From the NCBI GenBank assembly GCA_002721275.1, contig PBJZ01000002.1:24529-69762 (forward strand): 45,234 nt of DNA, given 5' to 3'. This document shows, in pieces, positions 8,059 to 16,520 of this stretch (position 1 is its first letter; each line of letters opens with the position of its first letter). Made by a program: the position numbers and the translations under genes. Source of the stretch: Flavobacteriaceae bacterium. GTDB lineage: Bacteria; Bacteroidota; Bacteroidia; Flavobacteriales; Flavobacteriaceae. The notes under the pieces were generated by a model. It was not told where the DNA came from and ran no database searches. It saw nothing but the letters and a program-made list of their open reading frames with translations.

Positions 8059-8901
8059 ATGTTTTTGATTCAAAACCCATTTAAAAAATTTTTAAGCAAG
8101 GAAATCTCCATAGGTGATTCAATAATTCTAAACCCTAAAGCAATACTAATTATTTTATTAGCTTTTTTCATTACATGGCTTTTTTTAAAGACAGTAAAAA
8201 AAATTGTTTACAAAGCGTTATCTGAGGATGCTAAAATCAAATTTGAGAGTATTTTTTCTTTTTTTAACTATTTTGTATACGTAGTCGTTGCACTAATAAC
8301 AATTAATACTATAGGGATCGATTTAACCGGTTTTTTAGCTGCATCTGCTGCACTTCTTGTTGGAGTAGGTTTAGCTCTTCAAACTTTTATTCAAGATATT
8401 ATTTCTGGGGTTTTTATTATTGCTGATCAGACAGTTCATGTTGGAGATATAATACAAATTGATGGACAGATTGGAAAAGTAGAGAATATTAAGCTGAGAA
8501 CTACACGAGCAGTTACAAGAGATAATAAGGTGTTAATCATTCCGAACCATATGTTTTTGACAAAAATTTTATATAATTGGACTGAAAACGGGTCCTTGAT
8601 TCGAGAATCAGTTTCTTTTGGAGTTTCATATGATACAAATGTAAATATGTTAAAAGATAAATTAATTGAAATAGCTCTTGAGCACCCTCTGATTCATAAA
8701 GATAAAAGGCCTTTTGTTTTATTTGATGATTTTGGTAAAAGTTCTCTAAATTTTACTTTGGTTTTTTCCATGTCAAATAGCTTTAATCTTCATAAAGTTA
8801 AAAGTGATTTAAGATTTTCAATGAACAAATTTTTTAAAGAAAATGGTATTGAAATTCCATTTCCTCAAAGAACAGTTAAACTAATTAATACAAACACTTA
8901 A
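8059..8901 (+). CDS. MscS-family small-conductance mechanosensitive channel
   Basis: GFLAASAALLVGVGLALQTFIQDIISGVFIIADQTVHVGDIIQIDG ... GKVENIKLRTTRAVTRDNKVLIIPNHMFL. Confidence 0.93.
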   Translation: MFLIQNPFKKFLSKEISIGDSIILNPKAILIILLAFFITWLFLKTVKKIVYKALSEDAKIKFESIFSFFNYFVYVVVALITINTIGIDLTGFLAASAALLVGVGLALQTFIQDIISGVFIIADQTVHVGDIIQIDGQIGKVENIKLRTTRAVTRDNKVLIIPNHMFLTKILYNWTENGSLIRESVSFGVSYDTNVNMLKDKLIEIALEHPLIHKDKRPFVLFDDFGKSSLNFTLVFSMSNSFNLHKVKSDLRFSMNKFFKENGIEIPFPQRTVKLINTNT

Positions 8902-8909
8902 TTTAAATA

Positions 8910-10073
8910 ATGGCTAAAATATTAATTATTGAGGATGAAGAACCTATCAGAAGGGTTCTTGTAAGAATTTTAACTGAAGAAGACTCGTTATTTGAGGTCG
9001 ACGAGGCCATTGACGGAAAAGATGGATTAAAAATGCTAAGCAACAACAATTATGATCTTGTTTTATGTGATATCAAAATGCCTAAATTAGATGGTATAGA
9101 AGTCCTTGAAAAAGTAAAAATCTCAAAAAAAACACTTCCATTCATAATGCTTACAGGTCATGGAAATGTTTCAACTGCAGTTGAGGCAATGAAGCTTGGT
9201 GCCTATGATTTTATATCAAAACCACCAGATCTAAATAGACTACTTAACTCAGTTAGACATGCATTGGAAAGGAAAAGTCTGGTTAATGAAAATATTATTT
9301 TAAAAAAGAAGGTTGAAAAGAAATATGAGATGGTTGGAAACTCAGTTGCAATAAGAAAGATTCATGAGCTTATTGATAAAGTTTCTCCAACAGACGCTCG
9401 TGTTCTAATTACAGGCGATAATGGTACTGGAAAGGAATTAGTAGCTCATAATATCCATGAGAAAAGTAAAAGGTCGAATGCCCCTTTTATTGAGGTTAAT
9501 TGTGCTGCGATACCATCTGAACTAATTGAAAGTGAGTTATTCGGTCATATTAAAGGGTCCTTTACCTCAGCAATAAAGGATAGAGCCGGAAAATTTGAGT
9601 CAGCAAACAAAGGAACATTATTTTTAGATGAAGTTGCTGATATGAGTTTAGCAGCTCAAGCTAAGGTATTAAGAGCTCTTGAGGAAAATAAAATTCAACG
9701 TGTAGGCGGAAATAAGGATATAAGTGTTGATGTAAGAGTCATTGCTGCCACAAACAAAAATTTAAATGAAGAAATTGAAGATGGGAATTTCAGAGAAGAT
9801 TTATTTCATAGGTTAGCAGTTATACTTATTGATGTTCCCCCTTTAAAAGATAGGAAAGATGATATAGGTTTATTAGTTGATCATTTTGTCAATTTAATAT
9901 CATCAGATCAAGGTCTAGAGAAAAAAACCTTTGATTCAAAAGCAATCGATTCCCTTAAAAATTATCCTTGGTCAGGAAATATTCGTGAATTAAGAAATGT
10001 TGTTGAGAGACTTTTGATTCTAGGGAATAATCCAATAACTAGGGATAATATAACTAAGTTTGCTAAAAAGTAA
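8910..10073 (+). CDS. NtrC-type AAA+ response regulator lacking a C-terminal Fis/HTH domain
   Basis: REC domain (LCDIKMPKLDG, MLTGHG, SKPP) and sigma54-activator AAA+ (GDNGTGKE, GTLFLDEVADM). ORF ends at ...NPITRDNITKFAKK. Confidence 0.92.
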   Translation: MAKILIIEDEEPIRRVLVRILTEEDSLFEVDEAIDGKDGLKMLSNNNYDLVLCDIKMPKLDGIEVLEKVKISKKTLPFIMLTGHGNVSTAVEAMKLGAYDFISKPPDLNRLLNSVRHALERKSLVNENIILKKKVEKKYEMVGNSVAIRKIHELIDKVSPTDARVLITGDNGTGKELVAHNIHEKSKRSNAPFIEVNCAAIPSELIESELFGHIKGSFTSAIKDRAGKFESANKGTLFLDEVADMSLAAQAKVLRALEENKIQRVGGNKDISVDVRVIAATNKNLNEEIEDGNFREDLFHRLAVILIDVPPLKDRKDDIGLLVDHFVNLISSDQGLEKKTFDSKAIDSLKNYPWSGNIRELRNVVERLLILGNNPITRDNITKFAKK

Positions 10074-10080
10074 TTTAAAC

Positions 10081-11457
10081 ATGCTTCGTTATTTTTTTAT
10101 TTTATTTTTTTTTCAATGTTATCTATTTACACAGGAAAATAACGAGATTGAATTAAAAATTAGGGACTTTTATAATTACTCGCTTACTAACGGAAGTAGT
10201 TACAACAGACTTGAATATCTTTCGAATGACATTGGTAGTAGATTGTCTGGATCACTAGGAGCAGAAAGAGCAGTTCAATGGGTGAAAAAGGAGTTAGAAA
10301 ACCTCAACTTAGATGAGGTTTGGTTAGAACCAGTTATGGTTCCAAAATGGGTCAGGGGGAGTTTTGAATATGCAAGTATTGAGAGTTCCACAGGTAATTC
10401 AATAAACGTACCAGTTTGTGCTTTAGGGGGGTCTATTTCTACTCCAAGTAAAGGAATAAGAGCCCAAGTAATTGAGGTAAAATCATTCGAAGAATTGAAA
10501 AATTATGGAAAAAATAAAGTTCAAGGAAAAATTGTTTTTTTTAATAAGTCTATGGATCCAAAACGAATAAATACTTTTTTAGCTTACAGAGATCTAGTTA
10601 ACATAAGAATAAATGCTGCAACTGAAGCAATAAAATATGGTGCAAAAGCAGTAGTTATACGTTCTTTAAATCTGTCTAATGATGATTTCCCACATACAGG
10701 CTCAATGAGTTATGGAAAAACTAAGTTAAGAGAAAGGATTCCCTCTTTAGCTATAAGTACAAATGGTGCTAATCTACTAAGCTCAATGGTAAACTTAGAT
10801 CCAAATTTAAATTTTTTTATTAAGCAAAATTGTAAAAATTACCCGGATGTCTTGTCTCATAATGTCATAGGTGAAATAAAAGGCCATGCATATCCCAAAA
10901 AAATAATACTTATTGGTGCTCATCTAGATTCTTGGGATCTAGGTGATGGATCCCATGATAACGGTGCTGGTGTTGTTCAGTCCCTGGAAGTTTTAAGTAA
11001 TTTTATCTCACTAGATTATAAACCTCGTCACACCATTCGGGTTGTTTTATTTATGAATGAAGAAAATGGTTTGAGAGGAGCAAAAAAATATCTAGCAAAT
11101 TCAATTAAAAATAATGAGGATCATTTATTTGCACTAGAATCAGATTCAGGAGGTTTTTCTCCGAGAGGTTTTTCTTTTGATTCTTCAGAGATAGAATTTA
11201 ATAAGATTAATAAGTGGAGTAGCTATTTAAAACCCTTTTTCACTGATAATTTTTTTGTTGGTAGCGTAGGTGCAGATATTAATTTTCTAAAACCACTTGG
11301 AACAGTCTTATCAAGTTTATCAACCGACTCACAAAAATATTTTCAATTTCATCACTCAGCAAAAGATGTATTTAAAAATGTAAATAGAAGAGAACTTGAA
11401 TTAGGTGCAGCAGCAATGACTAGTTTAATATATCTGGTAGATACTTTTGGTTTATAA
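10081..11457 (+). CDS. M28-family metallopeptidase (carboxypeptidase Q-like), exported
   Basis: Signal peptide, PA-like insert, GAHLDSWDLGDGSHDNGAGV, NEENGLRGAKKY, HHSAKDVF. Start moved from TTG 10060 to ATG 10081. Confidence 0.9.
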   Translation: MLRYFFILFFFQCYLFTQENNEIELKIRDFYNYSLTNGSSYNRLEYLSNDIGSRLSGSLGAERAVQWVKKELENLNLDEVWLEPVMVPKWVRGSFEYASIESSTGNSINVPVCALGGSISTPSKGIRAQVIEVKSFEELKNYGKNKVQGKIVFFNKSMDPKRINTFLAYRDLVNIRINAATEAIKYGAKAVVIRSLNLSNDDFPHTGSMSYGKTKLRERIPSLAISTNGANLLSSMVNLDPNLNFFIKQNCKNYPDVLSHNVIGEIKGHAYPKKIILIGAHLDSWDLGDGSHDNGAGVVQSLEVLSNFISLDYKPRHTIRVVLFMNEENGLRGAKKYLANSIKNNEDHLFALESDSGGFSPRGFSFDSSEIEFNKINKWSSYLKPFFTDNFFVGSVGADINFLKPLGTVLSSLSTDSQKYFQFHHSAKDVFKNVNRRELELGAAAMTSLIYLVDTFGL

Positions 11458-11483
11458 AGTATAAATTTGCCAAAAATATGTAA

Positions 11484-12866
11484 ATGATATTATCTTCTTA
11501 CACAAAGGAATTCACCTACAATATAAAACTTGCTATACCTGTTATTACAGCACTTCTTGGACATACCTTTATTCAATTAGCAGATAACATAATGGTTGGG
11601 CAGCTTGGAACGGCTTCATTAGCTGCTATTTCTTTGGGTAACAGTTTTTTTTGGGTTGCTATGGCAATAGGTATTGGATTTTCTACCGCAATAACCCCGT
11701 TAATTGCCGAAACTGATGGGGAGAAAAATATACATAAAGGAAGAGAGGTATTTATTCATGGTCTTTATTCGTGTTTTTTTTTAGGTTTTATTTTATTTAT
11801 TTGTCTATTTGTTACTCAACCTCTTTTATATAAAATGGGTCAACCTGCCGCAGTTGTTGGAATGGCATATGACTATTTATTTTGGGTGGCAGTTTCACTA
11901 CTTCCACTATTGATTTTTCAATCATTAAAACAATTTTCTGATGGACTTTCATACACTAAGCCCTCAATGTATGCTAGTTTATTGGCTAATTTGATAAACC
12001 TTATTTTAAATTATGTGTTGATCTTTGGAAATTGGGGGGCACCAGAAATGGGAATTGAAGGTGCAGCAATAGGAACTATGATTTCTAGATTTCTCGCATT
12101 GATATTTATGGTTATCTATTTATTAATTGACCCCAAATTTACACCTTATTTAAAAGGCTTAAGTTTTAGTAAAGTTGAAATGATATTATTTAAAAAAATG
12201 TTTAAAATTGGTTTACCAAGTGCCGCGATTATGTTTTTTGAAATTACATTTTTTACATGTTGCATATGGATGTCTGGATTACTTGGGAAAAATCCACAAG
12301 CAGCTAATCAAATCGCATTAAACCTTTCTACAATTACATATATGTTTGCTATGGGATTGAGTGTTGTGGCAATGATTAGAGTTGGAAATCAAAAGGGGAA
12401 AAGGGATTTTATTGAATTACGGAGAGTTGCTATATCAGTTTTTTTATTGATTTTTATGTTTGATATTTTATTCTGTTTCATATTTATTTTTTTTCATCAA
12501 GACCTTCCATGGATTTATCTTGATTCAAAAAATATAATTGATTCTTCTGATGTTTTTAGTGTTGTGAAATTATCTTCAAATCTATTATTGATTTCAGCTT
12601 TTTTTCAAATTTCTGATGGTATACAATCGGTCGTAATTGGTGCATTAAGAGGGCTTCAAGATGTAAACTTACCAGCACTTATTACATTCATTTCATATGG
12701 TCTAATTGGATTTCCTATCTCTTATTCATTTGGAATTAAATTTGAATATGGGGTAGTGGGTATTTGGATTGGCTTACTTGTTGGATTAACCTTTTCTTCT
12801 ATTTTCTTATTGATGAGATTTCAATACCTTACAAAAAAATTAATCAATAATAATTTATTTGTTTGA
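11484..12866 (+). CDS. MATE-family efflux transporter
   Basis: ~12 TM; FIQLADNIMVGQLGTASLAAISLGNSFF; internal repeat GLPSAAIMFFEITFFTCCIWMSGLLG. Confidence 0.94.
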   Translation: MILSSYTKEFTYNIKLAIPVITALLGHTFIQLADNIMVGQLGTASLAAISLGNSFFWVAMAIGIGFSTAITPLIAETDGEKNIHKGREVFIHGLYSCFFLGFILFICLFVTQPLLYKMGQPAAVVGMAYDYLFWVAVSLLPLLIFQSLKQFSDGLSYTKPSMYASLLANLINLILNYVLIFGNWGAPEMGIEGAAIGTMISRFLALIFMVIYLLIDPKFTPYLKGLSFSKVEMILFKKMFKIGLPSAAIMFFEITFFTCCIWMSGLLGKNPQAANQIALNLSTITYMFAMGLSVVAMIRVGNQKGKRDFIELRRVAISVFLLIFMFDILFCFIFIFFHQDLPWIYLDSKNIIDSSDVFSVVKLSSNLLLISAFFQISDGIQSVVIGALRGLQDVNLPALITFISYGLIGFPISYSFGIKFEYGVVGIWIGLLVGLTFSSIFLLMRFQYLTKKLINNNLFV

Positions 12867-13429
12867 TGATTGAAAATTTAATTGAATTAGATAGAGAAAT
12901 ATTCATTTATCTGAACTCTTTGGGTAAGCGTGAATATGATTTTTTTTGGTTAGTAATGACAAATAAAATTTTAAATTTTACTATCTATTTTATTTTTTCA
13001 ATCATTTACTTATCCAAAACAAATCTAAAACGATTTTCTTTGCTTGTATTTACAATATTATTAATGATATTATTAACTGATCAGACAACAAATTTTTTTA
13101 AATATAGTTTCTCAAGACTTCGCCCATGTCATGAGGAGGATTTAATAGGTATAATTAGATTATTAAAGTCAAGCTGTGGTGGGCTTTATGGATATTTTTC
13201 AGCTCATGCATCAAATTCCTTTGCCTTAGCCTCTTTTTTTTCTATGTTATATATAAAGAACGGAATAAAAATCCCTATTTTTTTAATTTCTGTTGCGGTC
13301 TTAGTGTCTTACAGTCGAATTTATATCGGCGTTCATTATCCATTTGATGTTATCTCTGGTGCTTTTTTTGGGATATTGTCAGGATATTCCTTTTATTTAT
13401 TTTCAAAAAAATATCTGAAAGTTTTTTAA
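12866..13429 (+). CDS. PAP2-family phosphatase
   Basis: KYSFSRLRPC, YGYFSAHASNSFALASF, SRIYIGVHYPFDVISGA (PAP2 motifs). TGATG overlap with the MATE stop. Confidence 0.92.
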   Translation: MIENLIELDREIFIYLNSLGKREYDFFWLVMTNKILNFTIYFIFSIIYLSKTNLKRFSLLVFTILLMILLTDQTTNFFKYSFSRLRPCHEEDLIGIIRLLKSSCGGLYGYFSAHASNSFALASFFSMLYIKNGIKIPIFLISVAVLVSYSRIYIGVHYPFDVISGAFFGILSGYSFYLFSKKYLKVF

Positions 13430-14085
13430 TGAGTTTCTTTCAAAATATTTTTGAACTTAGATTTGAATTTGTTTAATCTGGGTACCGATATATTTCTCAC
13501 GTAAGGGTTATTTGGGTTTAGTTTTTCATAATCTTGATGATAATCTTCTGCATAGTAAAATTTTTTAATTTTTCTCACTTCTGTAGCTATTGGTTTTTGA
13601 TAAGTTTTATTTTTCGTTAATGAATCAATCTTTTTATTAATTATTTCTTGCTCTTCCTTATTTGTGAAAAATGCTATAGATCTGTATTGACTTCCAACAT
13701 CAGGCCCTTGTCTATTAATAGAAGTAGGATCATGTGATCCAAAAAATACATTAACAAGGGTTTTAAATGATACTTTTAAAGGATCATAAATTACTTCAAC
13801 AGATTCGGCATGTCCAGTTTGACCTGTTCCGATACTATTGTAAGTTGGGTTATTTGTGTTTCCACCAGCATAGCCTGAAAAAACTTCTTCAACACCATAA
13901 ACACTCTCGTAAATGGCTTCAACACACCAAAAACAACCTGAAGCAAAGTATGCTTTTTCTTTATTTAAATAACTAATTTTCTTTGGTGGTGAATTTTTAA
14001 ATTCATTTTTAATAATACCCTGATTTCCCTGGCATGAGCTTGATAACAAAAAACTAAATATTAAAAAAATTTTCTTTTTTATCAT
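13426..14085 (-). CDS. msrA: Peptide methionine sulfoxide reductase MsrA, probably exported/lipoprotein
   Basis: YFASGCFWCVEAIYESVYGVEEVFSGYAGG, GHAESVEVIYDP, YHQDY; N-terminus MIKKKIFLIFSFLLSSSCQG resembles a lipoprotein signal. Confidence 0.95.
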   Translation of the reverse strand: MIKKKIFLIFSFLLSSSCQGNQGIIKNEFKNSPPKKISYLNKEKAYFASGCFWCVEAIYESVYGVEEVFSGYAGGNTNNPTYNSIGTGQTGHAESVEVIYDPLKVSFKTLVNVFFGSHDPTSINRQGPDVGSQYRSIAFFTNKEEQEIINKKIDSLTKNKTYQKPIATEVRKIKKFYYAEDYHQDYEKLNPNNPYVRNISVPRLNKFKSKFKNILKETH

Positions 14086-14094
14086 GACATTTAC

Positions 14095-15222
14095 TTATTC
14101 TATAAAATTAATAATCTCTTTTGAATATTTATTCCAAGTGTAATATTTAATTGAGGATCCTATATTTTTTATAAAAAACTTTTTTTCATTTGAATTCAAC
14201 ATTTTATCGATTTTAATTGATATATCAACAGGGTTTTGAGAGCATATCATTCCGGTTTTATCTTTTTCTATAGGTGTTTTCAACCCTAAAAGATTAGATG
14301 CTAAAACTGGCGTTCTGTAATGATATGCTAACGGAATAACACCACTTTGAGTTGCAGATTTGTATGTTAATGATATCATGTCAGCAGATGAAAAACATAG
14401 TTGCGTTAACTCCTCATTTGCAAATTTCGGTATTATATAAATTCTATTTTCTAATTTTAATTTAGCAATTAATTTTTTGTATTTGTTAATTGGTTCATAA
14501 AATTCCCCAACTATGGCAAGTTTTACATTTGACCTATTTAGAGGAGGTTCGTCAAAAGATTTAATTAATAAATCTAAACCTTTATATGATCTAATTAATC
14601 CGTAAAATAAAACAATTGGACTCTTAATATCCCAATCTAATTTTTTTCTTGAATCTGATTTTGGCAATTTTTTTGGTAGACTTTTACTTATAGGATGAAA
14701 ACCCGAAAAAACCGGAAATTTATTATCCTTTTTTAACTCTGATGCGACATTGCTTGACAATGTTAGAAATTTATTTATTTTTTTTGAAAAAAGTTTATTT
14801 AAAATTTTATCAAAAGATTTTGGTTCATGTGGAATCCAATTATCAACTAATGCTACCAATTTAATTTTATTATTTAATCGGATCATTAAATTGTAATAAC
14901 AAATTGATAAAAAAGGAGTATAATATCTAAATATAACCACTTTTGGATTTGTATTATTTATTTTTTTTGAAACTAGAAACCAATTTATTGGATTGTAACT
15001 ATGGATAAATCTATTTATGTTTAGTGATTCTGGTTTGGATTTATTCTTAATATATTGATCCTTACCCGGAAACAAAAAATTTGGATAAAGTTTTTTGAAA
15101 GTGTAGAGTTTTACTTTTTTCCCAGAATTTATTAGACTTTGTGCTAATTCATTTTGAGTCTCTGCGATCCCTCCTCTGTATGGGTATGAGGGTCCAATTA
15201 ATATGTAATCAACTTGTTCCAT
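14095..15222 (-). CDS. Glycosyltransferase (GT4-like)
   Basis: IGPSYPYRGGIAETQNELAQSL at N-terminus, LFYGLIRSYKGLDLLIKSF, GVIPLAYHYRTPVLASNLLGL. Confidence 0.85.
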   Translation of the reverse strand: MEQVDYILIGPSYPYRGGIAETQNELAQSLINSGKKVKLYTFKKLYPNFLFPGKDQYIKNKSKPESLNINRFIHSYNPINWFLVSKKINNTNPKVVIFRYYTPFLSICYYNLMIRLNNKIKLVALVDNWIPHEPKSFDKILNKLFSKKINKFLTLSSNVASELKKDNKFPVFSGFHPISKSLPKKLPKSDSRKKLDWDIKSPIVLFYGLIRSYKGLDLLIKSFDEPPLNRSNVKLAIVGEFYEPINKYKKLIAKLKLENRIYIIPKFANEELTQLCFSSADMISLTYKSATQSGVIPLAYHYRTPVLASNLLGLKTPIEKDKTGMICSQNPVDISIKIDKMLNSNEKKFFIKNIGSSIKYYTWNKYSKEIINFIE

Positions 15223-16468
15223 CCATAAGTCTTTTTGGAGGAGAAATAAAAAGTAAACTTATTAGTGTGAAGGTTAGATAGATCAATATTGAATAAATAA
15301 ATACTTTAGAATTGTTTGCATATAAATTCCACTTTATGGGAAAAAGAAAGTAAATTAGAATTAAGGAACATCTGATTAACTCAAATCTTTTTGACCAACT
15401 ATGTCCATCCATGAAAGATGTGAACCCAAAAATACTTACCATAACTATAAAGCCCAACTCAAAACGATTTGATGGGTCTAGGCTAGCATAAAAAATTAGA
15501 AAAAAATAGAGTAGGGTATTAATACCAATAAATTGAAAAATTATCCATACTTTATTTTCAATATTTTCTTTAGTTCTGTATTTAATTTGTTTATTAACGT
15601 TTTCTATTGTTTTGATTGGAAACTTTTTCAACACATCATTTGGTCTCCAGCCTGTAGGTTTAAACCATATTAAAAACTTTGCCTTCCAATCTTTTGTATA
15701 ATATGCATCCCTTAAAAGTCTCCAAAAATGCTGAAAATTGATCCAAAATGGATTCCAAGTTTGAACTGGTTTTAAAACACCATATACAGGTTCAATTTCA
15801 TCTAATTCTTCCTGAAAGGTGCCAAAAATTCTGTCCCAAACACAAAAAATTGCAGAAAGGTTTTTATCTATGTATTCCGGATTAATTGCGTGATGTACTC
15901 TGTGTTGAGATGGTGTTACGATTATATATTCTAAAATCCCCAATTTCCCTATATGTCTGGTATGATACCAAAATTGAGCAAAAAGGTGAAGTGGGGTAAG
16001 TATAGAAATAACTTTGTAGGGAATTCCAATTATTGCAGCTGGTATCAGAAAAAATGCTGTAAAACCAATTAAATTAGAAATACTTTGTCTTAGTGCACAC
16101 GCAAGGTTAAACTCCTCGCTGCTATGGTGGATTACATGTATATTCCAAAAAATATTTACTTTATGTTTAAGTCTATGAATCCAATACTGAGCAAAATCAA
16201 TACAAATAAATGCTAAAATCCAAACTATGTATGTATCATTTAATCTTATTAGTGACAAATTATCAAATAAAAATGGATAAGAAATTAATATAATAATTAA
16301 GCCTAAAGAGTTTTTGATTATTTGTGTCATACCGGAAGTAAGACTAGTAATTGTATCAGAAAAACTGTAAGTCTGAAAACCTTTAAAATGTCCATATGCT
16401 ACTTCGAATAGAACAAGAATGCTAAAACTAGGTATTGCGATTAAAAGGGCATTCATGTAGGCCTCCAT
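15209..16468 (-). CDS. Sterol desaturase/fatty acid hydroxylase superfamily membrane protein
   Basis: His-box motifs HRLKH, HVIHHSSEEFN, HRVHHAIN; multiple TM, extra C-terminal TM region. Confidence 0.9.
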   Translation of the reverse strand: MEAYMNALLIAIPSFSILVLFEVAYGHFKGFQTYSFSDTITSLTSGMTQIIKNSLGLIIILISYPFLFDNLSLIRLNDTYIVWILAFICIDFAQYWIHRLKHKVNIFWNIHVIHHSSEEFNLACALRQSISNLIGFTAFFLIPAAIIGIPYKVISILTPLHLFAQFWYHTRHIGKLGILEYIIVTPSQHRVHHAINPEYIDKNLSAIFCVWDRIFGTFQEELDEIEPVYGVLKPVQTWNPFWINFQHFWRLLRDAYYTKDWKAKFLIWFKPTGWRPNDVLKKFPIKTIENVNKQIKYRTKENIENKVWIIFQFIGINTLLYFFLIFYASLDPSNRFELGFIVMVSIFGFTSFMDGHSWSKRFELIRCSLILIYFLFPIKWNLYANNSKVFIYSILIYLTFTLISLLFISPPKRLMDGTS

Positions 16469-16520
16469 AATTATTCAAATTTTATTACAAATAAAGTAAA
16501 AATCTCTTTTTTCAAAGAAT

